Of a DNA stretch of 64,000 bases, positions 32,680 through 45,186 are shown piece by piece. The stretch's first letter is position 1. Every line of letters starts with the position of its first letter. Location: the NCBI GenBank assembly GCA_036346225.1, contig JARFIW010001109.1, forward strand, positions 62,001 through 126,000. Reading direction: 5' to 3'. Source of the stretch: Platerodrilus igneus. Taxonomy: Eukaryota > Arthropoda > Insecta > Coleoptera > Lycidae. The notes under the pieces are model-generated. The model was given only the letters and a program-made list of their open reading frames with translations, did not search any database and was not told the origin of the DNA. The translations under genes and the position numbers were made by a program.

Positions 32680-34090
32680 TTTTGTTTACAAGTAAATTAG
32701 CAGTTAGATTATTAAGTAAAAGCGTTTGAAAGTGTTTGAAGAAACCTTCCAAGTATCATTAAACGTAAACAGATGTAACCGTCGTATTTTTCGGTGTATT
32801 TAATAGGGAAAACGTTGCACAAACAACAGAAATTCCAGGTAGTTGTTAGTTGCGACGTCAATTAGAATAAATTTATAGCCTCTTAAAAAGATGCAAAACT
32901 TAAGTTGTAAGGTGACTTTTGATCGTTACGAAAGAAGCTTGCAAACGAGAAAACAAAGAGGGGATGTTTGATAGCATGTGTAGGAGTAAGATAGATATAA
33001 CACGTGTAAAACGTTCGTTGATTTGACTGAATACAAGGTTAGTGGAGTGAGTAGCAGTTGTTAGTTATACCACAGACATGGAAAACAAAGTAAGAGATAG
33101 TTAATTTTAGCGCGTATATTGGAGTGAGATAGACATAACACGCATTATATTGAGAGACGTAGTTTAAAACCATAGCGTTCGTTGATTGGGGTTCGTACAA
33201 GGTTAGTTTAAGGTAGGTAGAATACGAGGAAATCAGTTAATAACATGCAAGTGTTTGTTAGCTTTAAGTGATTTTCAAAGAAACGAGTGGCCGTTGAAAG
33301 TTTTACAGAGAATTGTTGTGTACAAATGTTTGTATTATAAAAAGTTTTAGGAATTGTGACAGACTTTTGGAAGCGGGGGAGTAACATATAAGCCCCAAGT
33401 GCTTGATGTGGAGTTCTCTTACTCTCTGAGTTTTCAACAAGCATACGTTGCTAGCATAGTTTCAACTAGCTTACTGCTATTATATCTTGACAAGCTCACG
33501 GCTCTAATGCCAGAAATGCTTTTACTTTCTGCATAGAAGTATAATTTGATGTTAGTAAAAACACTTTGCGTTTAATTTGCATTAAATGTACAAAAATATG
33601 TGCACTTTGAAAAGGAGTAGATGTCAATGTTTGGTCCGTTTAGTGGTTTACCAACAAATTTATGGTATTAATGAAGAGGTTTGAGAGTTTGGAAGCCCTA
33701 TCAAATTGGTGAACGAGATGACGTCTTGGTGATATGGTTGCAGCCTTGAAGTTGAGGTGATTGCAATCCAGATTGGGGTATTCCTGAATGCCGCAGTCAT
33801 TGATGGAATGATGGCAGGCTCGCGTGCAGTTATGGAATCCAGGCAACTTATGCTCTTTCATTGTATATGTGTGTAAACAGGTGCTTTATGGCTTAGTGCA
33901 TTGAGGTGTATAATTTCATGAATTTATAAGGACAAACAGAGAAAAGGTTTCTGATTGAACAATTTAATTTGAATTATGTTTACTGTATTTTATGTGGGAA
34001 TTTATAATAAGGAGTGATTTATAATATTTGATTTATGTACAAGGTAAAAGAATTTTTGATTATTGATGTGCAAAAATTAGTACGAAAGGG
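32680..34090 (+). repeat. LTR-like repeat, family B, copy 2
   Basis: It is the inverted homologue of 8514-9930. A TATA box (TATAAG, 33387-33392) precedes TTACTCTCTGAGTTTTCAAC at 33419. Upstream is a pair of related units about 133 bp apart, each starting GAAAACAAAG (32948 and 33081) and sharing AAACGTTCGTTGATTTGACT-like and ATACAAGGTTAG-like blocks, possibly promoter-proximal repeats. Homology with copy 1 stops at about 34090, where gag sequence begins directly. The minus-strand reading frame at 33640 is the counterpart of a frame in copy 1 and is not a gene. Confidence 0.65.
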
Positions 34091-34937
34091 AGATCACAAA
34101 CAAGATCAAGTGAGAGATGATTTGATTACGGAGAAATGCAAGGGGGAATTTTTAGGATCTCAAGAACAGTATGCTATCCGAAAATTTAGTGTAGCTAAAC
34201 AATTAAGTCCTCCATTAATGGACAGACAGATCATCAAGTATTTGTCAAGACATTTTGAGGTTGAAATTAGACAGCACGTAGCACTACAAAACGTTATAGA
34301 ACAAGAGACATTTTTGGTGGTATTTACAGCGATACGATGATATATGTTCAGGGAGGCCGAGGGAACATAGTGATAGATATGTGAATTAAGTTAGAGTTAA
34401 AAATAGGAAAATTAATTTTTACAATAGACAGGGAACGAATTTTAACAGACCACAATTCCGAAATAACTGCGAATCTAGGGGAAATAATTATTGGAGTAGC
34501 AGTAGCACTCGAAATACAAATCAGGGACCGAATGTGCAACGACAGCCTAGCTCACCGGAAATTTCACCAGAGCAACCTAGTCCAGGCGGCAGTAATAATG
34601 GAGTTAGGGGTAGAACGGAAGTTAGTAAAACCTGTGCAGAAGTAGAAGGACAAAGGGGACCGAATAGTGAGACGCGCGTGAGGCAGGATTTTCAATACAG
34701 GACAAACCACTGAAGTTAGCAATATGTAAATATGAACATCTGCGAGAATTTATGACAACAGAGGAGGAAGTTGAACCAGAAACAGTTGAGAAGGTTTGTT
34801 TGCTAATAGTAGAGATTAAAATGTTAAATTATAAGGTAGAATTGTTGCTCGATTCAGGAACGGAGGCAAGTTTAGTATCAGAAGAATTTGTGAAAGAAAT
34901 TAGGGATAAAATTTTTGATAGAAAGATCGCAGAATGA
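34091..34937 (+). pseudogene. gag-protease fragment related to the 11350 element
   Basis: FLGSQEQYAIRKFSVAKQLS and DRQIIKYLSRHFEVEIRQHV (34140-34280) match the gag at 14430-14570 closely. After a frameshift and stops the Arg/Asn/Pro-rich C-terminus follows. The protease then appears (EEEVEPETVEKVCLL; LLDSGTEASLVSEEFV, catalytic Asp at about 34851) and the homology ends near 34930. The leader and gag N-terminus are missing, since gag begins abruptly at the end of the family B repeat. All other pol domains are lost. Confidence 0.8.
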
Positions 34938-35548
34938 ATGTCTCCCACAACAGTGGCGCTTGTAGTCAAGGGCTCAAGGCAAACGACCCGAACGTGGGCT
35001 TTTTTATATTTAAAGGACATCGCAGATATATATATATATATATATATTGCTGTGATAAGAGGTTGTTTAGGGGTGTATTGAGTAGTAAGGGTCGTGTAGT
35101 AACTGTAAATAGCGATAGTAATCAGAAAACTGCACTTATTTAGCAGAAAAATAAGTAATTCGTGCGTTATGTAAATAGCAAGCATTTAACACTTTGTCAT
35201 AGACCGCAATCAACTTTAAACAATGTAAGTGAGCATATCTTTCAACAATATAACGCGTATTCAACGGAGAAATAATCGTAAATGTATTTAAACTACGTTG
35301 AGAATGTTTAACAAGTTTATAAAATAAAATACACAGAAGATAAGACAAAAACCTAATAAATCCTCATACAATTACGCTTGTGATAAAGAAGGAACAATAT
35401 GCGCTTTGATGAGAAACGCACTTTCAAATAAATAAATACATAAATGAAAATACTACTAGAGTTACCTCATTTATTTTTGTATAATTATCCAAAAGCATTA
35501 TCTATACAAAACACGGACGTAAATTAAAAGTCTGGCCGCGATAACAAA
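34938..35548. other. Spacer with a TA run and an inverted leader motif
   Basis: The TA run at 35028-35047 is followed by TTGCTGTGATA, the reverse of the TCACAGCAAT motif seen at the leaders near 13390 and 18475. This may be a remnant of a minus-strand leader. Otherwise unrecognised. Confidence 0.4.
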
Positions 35549-35867
35549 TGTTAAGGGAACGATAACAATAGCAAATAAACTCGATGACACGGAAATACAG
35601 AGGAGTTGCATCAGAAAACAGCTTCAAAAATACAGGGAATATTAAAGACAAAACCTGGTTGGTTGAAATAATCTGCAAAACTGCTTAGAAACCCAACCCA
35701 GATGTAGTGGGGAAAGGCTATTTAACACCCAGCGGTGATAAGACGAGTCAGTCCCCACTTGCAGCACGTCGAAGCCACGACACTTTTAACCAGATATCTA
35801 CGTGTCTAATAAATAAAGTTTCGAATATATTAAATTTATGTTATTGTGAAAGTAGTGCTGTGCAACA
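35549..35867 (+). repeat. Possible solo LTR
   Basis: It starts TGTTAAGGG and ends GTGCAACA, giving short inverted TGTT/AACA ends. Inside are TATTTAAC (35729), a TCAGTCC initiator-like site (35757), and AATAAATAAAG (35809), the U3-R-U5 order of a BEL/Pao-type LTR of about 320 bp. No clear target duplication, so this is a suggestion. Confidence 0.4.
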
Positions 35868-36146
35868 ATTACGTTAAGCATACATGAAGAGTTTTTGCCG
35901 TTTTTAAAAAAACGTAAGTAGAAATTAGGTAATTAATTTAAATTAAATATTTATAATCATATAGGGCTTCTAATTGGATTCTAATCCGCGTCGGAAATAA
36001 TTACAATTCTAATCGGTGGTACAATTCGAATCGACTTCTAATCAAATTCTATTTGGCTTCTGGTACAATTCTAATCTGCGTCGAAAGCATTAAAGAGAAG
36101 AGATTCAAAGCATATGCAAAGAAATATAAAATAAAGAACGAAGTGA
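35868..36146. repeat. Degenerate short repeats (TCTAATC words)
   Basis: The words GGCTTCTAATTGGATTCTAA, GACTTCTAATCAAATTCTAT, TCTAATCCGCGTCGG and TCTAATCTGCGTCG recur between 35965 and 36085, a decayed minisatellite. Confidence 0.45.
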
Positions 36147-36326
36147 TTTTTGGAAAGCAAGGGGTAACTGTACTAAATATTGGTTCAACAAAGCAGAGCA
36201 TTGGTATTCGATTGGAGACAACAAGGGGGTGTTAATTTTTGGAAAGCAAGGGGTAACTGTACTAAATATTGGTTCAACAAAGCAGAGCATTGGTATTCGA
36301 TTGGAGACAACAAGGGGGTAGTAATC
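36147..36326 (+). repeat. Perfect 90-bp tandem duplication
   Basis: TGGAAAGCAAGGGGTAACTG starts at 36151 and again at 36241, and the following bases through TCGATTGGAGACAACAAGGG are identical. The period is 90, so any frame is kept; one frame reads FWKARGNCTKYWFNKAEHWY in both units. No known domain. Confidence 0.9.
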
Positions 36327-36859
36327 CACAACACGAAACAACATATCACAGGTCAGATCTACTTAATTTTAAGATATTTTTCAATTTAAATTTTAATACT
36401 GAATTTATTCAATTTATCCAAAACTTGTAAAGAAGTCAACAAGAAACATTGCATACGTTAAACTTACGTAATAAATCATAAAGAGGTCTCGAACGTTCCA
36501 GATTTTTTTTATAAAGAGGTAGTTTTTGGTGAATTTATATTGAATTAAAAGTATATAAATTTTGGGGATAAATAATCCATATGATATTAATTGCTTGAAG
36601 AGTGTATTTAAAGAACTTCAAAAATTGTAAATATTATTTCCTTTCATTATATGAATGTTGATTGACTTCGTTTATCAATTCAAACAGGTAATCATAAAGG
36701 GGTGAAAAAGAAAATTCATCATCGTAACGTTGTGCACACTGTGTAAATTAAAAAGGGCTAGCCGTGGCATAATACTAAATGTAATAGATTAAATTGAGAG
36801 AACACAGAGCGGTGGCGTTAAGAAGAACGTTTATTACACCGAGTATGGCGTTATTATAT

Positions 36860-36904
<45 letters not shown>

Positions 36905-37381
36905 ATTTTTATGTGATTTATATTTAAAGTAACGCGAAAACGTTACACAGGGCCAGTAACGCGCTCACTAAACCAATATTATATATAATGTAGGGATATT
37001 TCTAAGAAGAATTAATTACAAGGACTGCATCTTTAGAATGGTTTGTTATAAGTATCGCAATATCGCTAGGTTTAGTTAAAACGAGGGTTACCTGTAGATG
37101 CAGGTAAATTGTATGATTAGATAGTTAACTGAAAGGGGGTGTTTTTCACTAAGATTTATCGGGGGCAAGGGAAGTCAGTCGGGCGCGGTCTATGAAAGAA
37201 AAAGCAGTACTTTACTTGAACGGGTGTGTAACGTGGAGCGTATCAGGAATGATTTGCTACGAATCGTATTATTGTTATTGCGGAATGTTTATTTATTTAT
37301 TATCCATAAGGAAACCCCAAATATAGGATAATATAAACTGATAACAAAATTATGACAATAGCATATTTACATACATTTGAA
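36327..37381. other. AT-rich DNA with a TA run (36863-36905)
   Basis: No gene recognised. The TA run is followed by AACGCGAAAACGTTACACAG. Confidence 0.35.
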
Positions 37382-39050
37382 CTATGTTATGTATAATATT
37401 AATAATAATAAGCCTAACATGATGAATAAATACATGATGTGAAAAACTACAATACGATCCATGTTATCTTGAACTACAATGAAAAATGTTTTTATAGATA
37501 TATAGTAAATATCACATTTATCACTAATTTGATTGAAATCGTGACTCATTAAGTAAAATGAAGATTTAAGTAAGATGTTCGTGTTTGCTGCAGCTTTGTA
37601 AAAAACAGATATATTATGACTTCTTGTTTGTGGAACATGGAACTTTAATTTTGCTAGCAACTCAGGAGCGTCAATTAGACCATGTAGTAATTTATACAAA
37701 AATGAAAGGTAGAAAATTACACGTCGGTCGTCTATTGACTGAATGCCACAATTCTCAATCAATAGTATTTGAGAAACCCCCTAGGTGGATAACAAACAGT
37801 TTCAATCCAAATTAAAAATTTTACAAACCTACGTTGAACACTCTCCAGCATGTTTTTGTGTGAGCAGTGGTAAAGACTCCATATAATAGAACCATACTCC
37901 AACTTGGATCTAATAAATGAAAAATACGTCTTCAAAGCAGCCGTATGAACTTCTTGTAATTCCGCACAATAAAACCACATGATCTTAACGCAGCTTTAAC
38001 TGCTGCGTTCATGCGATCTATGGATGGTAATTGGTCATCGCAAATAATCCCAAGATCTTTAATCATAACAACTCGATTTAGCGTTAGATTCTTAATCCTA
38101 TATTCATATAGAATAGCTACCTTTTTCCTTGAAAACGAGAGAACTTTGCATTTGTTGATATTTAAGTGTAGCCTATTTAGATTACATCAATTTTCCAAAT
38201 GCTTTTGAAGATACATACAGTCGTCAATAGTTTGAATATCGATATATAGTTTAATATCATCCGCGAACATAAGAATGCTTGATTTAATAACATCTACATC
38301 ATTGATGAATATCAAAAATAGAAGAGGACCAAGATTAGAACCTTGCGGAACTCCCGAAGGCACAATAAATGTATTCTACCTATAACCATTATAGTATACT
38401 TATTGTGAGCGATCACTTAAGTTAGAATTAAAGAAAGATGGTAGTGCATTAGAGAACCCAAACGCATCTAGTTTGGCTATAATTATTGAATGTTGAATTA
38501 GGTCAAACGCTTTTGAAAAGTCGGTGTATCCCACATCGATTTGACAGCGAGAATCTAAACTTTCCGACACTTCCTGAGTGAATTTCACTAAATTCGTTAC
38601 GGTTGCTCGTTTTTCCATAAATCCATGCTGATGCACTGAGATTTTATTTTTGATTAATGGATGAAGTCGAAGGTATATAACCATTTCAAATACTTTGGCG
38701 AAATTGAATAACAAGCTAATAGGTCGGTAGTTTGACACGTCATTAGGATCGCCACTTTTAAGTACTGAAATAATGTTATTAATTTGCCATGCTTTCGGAA
38801 AAGTGTTGGTATTAACGCTAAGCTAAACAATATACAAAGTGGATGACAAAATGCTTGAGGGCAGTCTCGCACTACATAACCAGGAATCTGGTCATCTCCA
38901 GAGGTGGACTTATTTTTTAATTTCCGCAGTGCAGTTAAAATTTCCTCCGCAAAGATTGCTTTTAGATGCAGCCCTTGTTCAGATCCACCCAGAAGTTTTC
39001 CCGCATTGCGTGAGAAGCTCATCGCCTTTGTCAGGAACATGACGCAACCT
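37382..39050 (-). pseudogene. Non-LTR retrotransposon (LINE) reverse transcriptase, Jockey/CR1-like
   Basis: Read on the minus strand from 39045 the pieces are in order. KLKNKSTSGDDQIPGYVV comes first, then NYRPISLLFNFAKVFEMVIY (38735), then TDFSKAFDLIQHSII with the motif A Asp. FADDIKLYID is at about 38265 (catalytic FADD), followed by CKVLSFSRKKVAILYEYRIK and the C-terminal region at 37980-37600 (SFIRSKLEYGSIIWSLYHCS, then VIFYLSFLYKLLHGLIDAPE). The enzyme copies the element's RNA at the target site. Frameshifts and stops separate the pieces; no endonuclease domain was recognised upstream, so the copy is 5'-truncated. No clear 3' tail. Confidence 0.85.
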
Positions 39051-40220
39051 ATTTTTCACGATATATTTCAAAATACGCATGATTTTTATAAACACGTCTG
39101 TCTACAGCCCGATGGCGCACATTTGGAATATTTACATTATCGTTTTGTTAAGTAAACATAAAATAAAACAGCTTTCCATATACATGCAACACAAAATTTG
39201 TTCCTTGTTCCAGTGCTATATATTTTGGTGCATACTGTAGTAGAAAGAAATGGTATTTATGGGTTTAATTACTGGAAAATGGAAAGAAAATGCAGGAGGG
39301 AAATTTTGTGTAAAATGAAAAGCATTTTAAAAAAAAAAACAAAAATATCTTTGCCAGTGTTGTACTATAGTTTTTTAGAAAATTTTTCGACAGTATCTGT
39401 ATGCACGGCACAAAGTAACTTACGAAGTCAATTTTTTTATTTATGCTAGGGTATTACATTACCAAGTACAACTATGACTAAGATTTTAAATGAAAAAAAA
39501 ATTATTTTTTACGAAGGAATCCACCGTTTAATTTATTTCCCCTCTTCGTTAATTCATTTTAATAAGGAAACTGAAACCTGCATTGCTGAATAAAAGTGTT
39601 CAATATAAATACCGAACTACAAACTCATTTCATCTTTACACCTGTGGAAATATTACTGATGCAGATAAAAAGTTTTAGTTTATATTTAGAATCTTCTAGA
39701 AGTCCTGAAGTGTACTCTAACATCACAGGGCGTGCATGTAGTTTCTAGAAAGCAAACACGTCAATACCTAATCTTGCATGCAACGTTAAATGATATGGAA
39801 CTATTAAAGTAACTGAATAAATTTTAAGTAATACGTCAGTAGTTATATTATTCTTAACACCATACCCTATCCTTTTCTGCATGGTATGAGAGGGATTGGC
39901 ACATTACAGTATGTAAAACACCCTTGCATAACTAGTCTCAAGGCTCTCCGGTTGCGTGTGTAGCAAAAGACTTGTGATCTCCAGGGAGATACGAGAAAAG
40001 AAAACTAGTAAAACGCAAAATGGCAAACAACAAATTAAATAAATAATCGTTATTTAGAATGATCTATAAATATTTACACAAAAAAATTGATTTCGTATTA
40101 AAAAGTATCCACTTATAAGGTAATAGAAATTTTATATATTATATCAAAAAATTTATTAAAACGAATGTTTATTTCTTATTTGTCAATTATATTATAACCT
40201 TCTCTTACATGTGTTATTAA
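39051..40220. other. Nothing recognised
   Basis: AT-rich; short frames (39198, 38904) have no conserved features. Could include the decayed 5' end of the neighbouring LINE. Confidence 0.35.
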
Positions 40221-41037
40221 GGAGACGTTCACCACAGTCCCGTCCATGACGTCATAAAACAAATATTTATAGGAAATCAGATAATAGCTTTTTTCGTCGA
40301 CCGTTTATTAATGTCACAATATTAACGAATGATTTTGTTTTAAAAAGGATGCATTAATGGACGTCATTAATGCACTCTTTTTCATTAAGTAACTCTTTTT
40401 CTGACTTTGACGTTTTGATGTTTTAATAGAGGTATAACCTCAAACAGACATACGGATACGCATGTTAAATTCGCATGTCATATATTTCAGTGGTGGCTAG
40501 TTTTCCTTTAGCAAAAGTGAAGTTTATGTAAAACCGAAAATGTATGAAGTTGACATTATTGTATTCTGACGGTCTTTGTGGAAAAGTAAATTTTATTGTA
40601 CTTGCGGTTGACGAAAAAATGTTGTAATCAACTCGTTTGTTAATAGGCGATTAATAATCTCAACTATTAAAGCACTCACTCGCTTCGCTCGTTCGTGCTT
40701 TAAACAGTTTGATTATTAATCGCCTTCATTAACAAACTAGTTGATTAAATAACTATTATCTACATAAAAAGTAAATGTAAATATGAATAGTTTTTATTTA
40801 TCATTTTCTAACCTACCAAAATACGAAGAATGCTTAAATTCTGATTTTTATAATCCTCACCAAACTGAACTGGTTTCCATATTTTTATAATTTTGATATT
40901 ATATTTAAATTATTCCATAGTTAAAATAAAAACTAATTTATAATTACATAACCGAGGCATCATTCTCAATTTTAAGCACGCAATAGTCGAGATTAATATT
41001 TTGTGACATCATGGACGGGAATGCAGTGAGCGACTCC
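40221..41037. mobile_element. Non-autonomous DNA transposon with imperfect inverted ends
   Basis: GGAGACGTTCACCACAGTCC (40221) and CCCGTCCATGACGTCATAAA (40239) face the reverse complements of GGAGTCGCTCACTGCATTCC and CCCGTCCATGATGTCACAAA at the right end (41037 inward). This gives about 45 bp of imperfect inverted repeat. No reading frame of note. A large internal palindrome is at 40624-40745. Target duplication unclear. Confidence 0.75.
40624..40745. repeat. Internal palindrome of the 40221 element
   Basis: AATCAACTCGTTTGTTAATA with AGGCGATTAATAAT on the left mirror ATTATTAATCGCCTTCATTA and ACAAACTAGTTGATT on the right. The loop region is TCACTCGCTTCGCTCGTTCG, resembling the loop of the palindrome at 10002 in style. 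Confidence 0.8.
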
Positions 41038-43668
41038 TGTGATATCTTATAGTCCATCTGCCGAATCAAAGCTATGACGTCAAGAATAGTAATCCAGGCA
41101 GACAAATTCTAAATGCCAATTGGTATGAAAAGATATAGTACGTTGACATTACATTTTAGAGCATTCTGGTTTTTACAATTGGTATTACAATGCACTGTTT
41201 CCAAGTCTGGTCTGATCATTTCGTATACTTTCATTAACTGCAGTAATATTTTTGTTTGACCAACCACTGTGAGGATATATTGGTATTGCCGTATTGCTAA
41301 AAACAGCACCTGCTTTTCAATAGCTTTAGTTAAATTCAAAACTGTTAACTTTGTAGATGCTTTCATGTTGTCCTAATATTATGTAACATATTTTTTTATT
41401 CAGTTACACTCTGCTTATTAATGTAATATAATATCTCAATAAAATAAAAATATAATTTATAAATTTTTGATCACTAAAAATAATTCATAAAATTTACAAT
41501 AGCACATGCGCTTCTTCGCTTTATAGGTCCAAGTCCTATAATAAGAATCGTCAAGTTGTCATTTCGGGTCACTTTTCTATCAGCGTCTGAACAGGTAAAC
41601 TGCTATCAGCGGCGTGGAAAAGTCAAGATGTTAGACAGGCACATGGCCTGTAATACGGTCCGCAAGAAGATATAATTGATTTAACCTTCGTGCTGGAATG
41701 TGGTTCTTGGCAGCTGCAGCGTGCAGATTTCATTTTGTGTTCCACCTGTAGCAGCTCAATAGATTCCTGCTGGCCGAAGAAATAGAGGTCCCCCCTTCAT
41801 TAAAACATGCAATATCGTCAATATCATAAATATCGTCCATATCGTATATAATGCTGAAATGAAAATTTAGTTTGAGATTTGAAATACAAGAAAATTATAG
41901 GACGTACTTAATGAAGAATTGGTTTGGTTAAATAATGTTTTGTTCAGAAGATCTTTTATAGTTCCAGCGTTAAATTCATTCGTATTGATGTGTTTCCTGT
42001 TTGTGCATCGCAGATGTTTATGGAATATTCCATATTTGATGTCATAAGATCAAATTCTTTTGGTCGCACTGTACTTCGACACGTGAATGACATTTAGTCT
42101 CTAATCCCAATTATAATTATTTAAATGTTTTACTAAAGGTAGAAGGTTGAAGTTTTACCTTGATTTAGTTAACTTAAAAACTATTTAGAAAAGGAACGAT
42201 TCCTTAATAAACTTGTAAACTTGCAAAACTTTAAAGATGGCTATGCAGTTTGCTTATCGTAATTATTTCACAAACAGATAGCGTTGACTACACTGAAAAG
42301 TTGTTATTGACATGATATCAAAATATGTAGCTATGCAATTTAAATATCGCATGTTATTTTACGCTATTTTAAAAATATCTTTAGTAATTTTGAGGTCATG
42401 TAATTTGATCCTTAAACAACGGGATGAATTTTTTTTATACATATTAAGTAAAACTAACTCTATGTTAAAAGATGCAATTTTATAAGACGTTAAATAATTA
42501 AATTTAATTGTGAAGTCGACGTAGTACTACAGATGGCTAAAGATTAAAATATGTAATATGAATTATTAAGAGAGCTCAAACTTCATAGTAAATTTATTCA
42601 GAAATATTCAATTTAGAGATCTTTATATATTTTTTTGAATATAGAACCATACTAATTTTCTGTTCTATAAACATTTTAGTTGAAAAGATTATGTTAAAAC
42701 AAATCCAGTGAATTTAATTGAATAGAATCCATTTTTGCATAACTCTTTTATTATTAAAAATTCAAGTAAAATTTATAGGTCATTCGTGAGCAAAAATTGT
42801 GTCTAATGATAACAAATACCCTGGGTGTATACTTTTGGAACTTAAATTCTATTATATTATTTTTGGTAAATATTTTTTTAAGGACACAAACGGTGTCCAA
42901 GTTGTGCATTTATTTGTTCACAGGTTAAGCCGAGACATCTGTCAGACATCTGGTAATTGAGATTTTGGTAAGTGCTTTACAAGGCTGAAATTCAGGTTTT
43001 GTGGCTATATAAGCGGTGTAGATTTAAGGTTTCCGCATTCCCCTAATACAGGTACAGATAATTTTTGTAGGTTGTTGTATTGAAAAATACGGTGGCGCTC
43101 ATTATCTACATTTTTGGTCAACAGATATCCGATGACCCAAGCTCATGATCTACCCAGAGCTAACACTTTACTAGCCGTTTATCTTTAAAGAGTTTTTCTT
43201 TTCCTCAAGCCGTTTTACATCCAACTTTACCTTGGGCTTCCACTGCTAATAAGAAATTCTCGACCTTGTGATATCAGGTAAGGGTTTATGATTTATGGTG
43301 GTCCAATTTGCTATCTGATATTCTCGAAGGTATACTTTTGTTTACAATTATACGAAGTTTCTTTAATGTAACTATAATTGACAGCCTTATTTATAATGTA
43401 TTTCTTCACAAAGTAATCATTGTTGAACCGTAAAATGCATGTTTACTTGGTATGCTTTGCTACATAATAACCTAGGGGGTGTTTGGTATATGATTGGAGT
43501 CTCTAAAACGTCCATATACGCCGTAGCAATAATTAGTAGTGTATTTAAATGAAAAACACATTTTCAACATTTGGCAACGTAGTCGACATCTGACATATGA
43601 CGTCATAGCCTTGATTCGCCGGATCAAGTATAGCAAACAAATGCCGTTAATATGTGTGTACACATATA
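41038..43668. other. Long AT-rich stretch, nothing recognised
   Basis: No convincing gene. A TATATAAGC at about 43008 and an 85-codon minus-strand frame at 41109-41366 lack support. Would be worth searching for short exons. Confidence 0.35.
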
Positions 43669-43932
43669 CAGTGTGGCTTATAAAAAACGCCTCAAGCAAT
43701 AACTAAGTTAGTTTTAAAGAAACAACAATACTGCTTGGAACAAAGTTGCACAGTCTATTGTCATCTGTTTTTTGGGACAGTTGCTGAATTAACACTACTT
43801 CTTGTTTTACCGGAAGTTACGTCAACTTTAGTTTTTTTAATGGAATACCTTGTATATTTTATTATTTTTGAATTCCTCGTTAATTCGTCTTTCAAAAACC
43901 TCAATAGCATCATATGCCTAAAAGCAAAAGTT
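43669..43932 (+). repeat. Left inverted repeat, containing a TA-bounded 184-bp unit
   Basis: The first 184 bp end in GGAATACCTTG (43852) followed by another TA, so the unit 43669-43852 has transposon-like ends of its own. The remaining 80 bases (TTTGAATTCCTCGTTAATTC and on) are shared with the right repeat. Confidence 0.8.
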
Positions 43933-44046
43933 AGTAACATATTCATCAATTGTATTTATTAAAGAAAGCGGTGTAAAACAATTACATCAAATAATATTGA
44001 CAAACGGCAGTAGTTCGCGCTTTTTCTTAGCGTTTTAATACTTTTA

Positions 44047-45099
44047 GTGTTAATCATAAATGACAATATGTTAACAGAGATGATTCAGATATATTTTGAG
44101 TGCAATAAAAATAGTGGGAGAGCACTATACATCGAAAGGTTTCCGATGAGAGCAGTTCCAAATCGTCGAAAATTTAGCCGGTTTGAAGGAAATTTGAGGA
44201 AGTTTGGTGCTTTTAGAAAATCTAAATTGGAGCAACAGCAATTTCGAAAAGATACAGAATTAGGTGTTCTTTTGCGTATTGAAGAAAATCCAAGAACATC
44301 CGCCCGAGAGATTGCAGGTAACCTTGGTTCATCACACGCAACAGTACAGAAAATATTAAAAGAATACAAATTTAAACCGTATGTGACACAAAAAGTGCTA
44401 GTCATAGAAGAGAATGACAGAATCCGAAGATTGCAATTTTGTAATTTCTATTTAACTATGGTGGCACAAGATCCACTTTTTTATACAAAAATTATTTGGT
44501 GGGATGAATGCACTTTTAGTACTAATGGTATTTATAACAGAAATATACACCGCTGTTGGAGTCAGGAAAATCCAAGAATTGTTGTTGAAAGAAACCTTCA
44601 GCTGAGGTTTAGCGTAAATGTGTGGTGTGGAATTTTAGGTAATAGACTGATTGGGCCCTATTTCATAAACGGAACTCTAAATCAAAAAAGATATAGTCAA
44701 CTATTGACTACAGAAATTGTTAATTTTGTTGATAACTTGCCTCTTGCTGAACGAATGGCAGTGTGTTTTCAGCAAGATGGGGCTACGCTCCACAACGCTA
44801 GAATCACTGTTGAATGGTTTCACGCCGAATTAGGCGCCAAGTGAATCGGGACAAACGGACCAGTTAGGTGGCCTGCATGATCGCCCGACCTAATATCCCT
44901 GGATTTTTGGATGTGGGGGTACCTACAAGATCTTGTTTATTTCATACGTCCAGAAAACAAGGAAATTTTGAGGCAGCGCATAATCAACGCTTGCCACGAA
45001 ATACCACTAACTTGATATTAAATGTCATCAGTGGAATAGCTAGAAGGTACGACTACTGTGTTCAACAGAATGGTGAATTGTTTAAGCAATATCTGTGAT
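44047..45099 (+). pseudogene. Transposase of the 43669 element, recently inactivated
   Basis: The frame from ATG 44047 is open for 265 codons. It has a helix-turn-helix part (ENPRTSAREIAGNLGSSHAT), the first catalytic Asp in IIWWDECTFS (about 44511), WCGILGNRLIGPYFINGTL, and the second Asp in CFQQDGATLHNA (about 44777). A TGA at 44842 stands where the family has Trp, and a second TGA follows at 44878. The frame beyond still reads SPDLISLDFWMWGYLQDLVY with the third acidic residue, then decays. The enzyme cuts and pastes the element at TA sites. The few lesions, all simple transitions to TGA, suggest recent death. An upstream ATG or alternative start cannot be excluded. Confidence 0.9.
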
Positions 45100-45186
45100 A
45101 AATTAAGTTTATTCGTTTGCTCATCTTAGATAATGATTAAAAATTTTCTGTTCTTCCCAGCATCTACCTAATTTAATATTTATCAA

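Noticed and set aside
36053..36344. Overlapping frames across the 90-bp tandem repeat
   Set aside because: Frames are kept open only because the period is a multiple of three; no conserved domain or start context.
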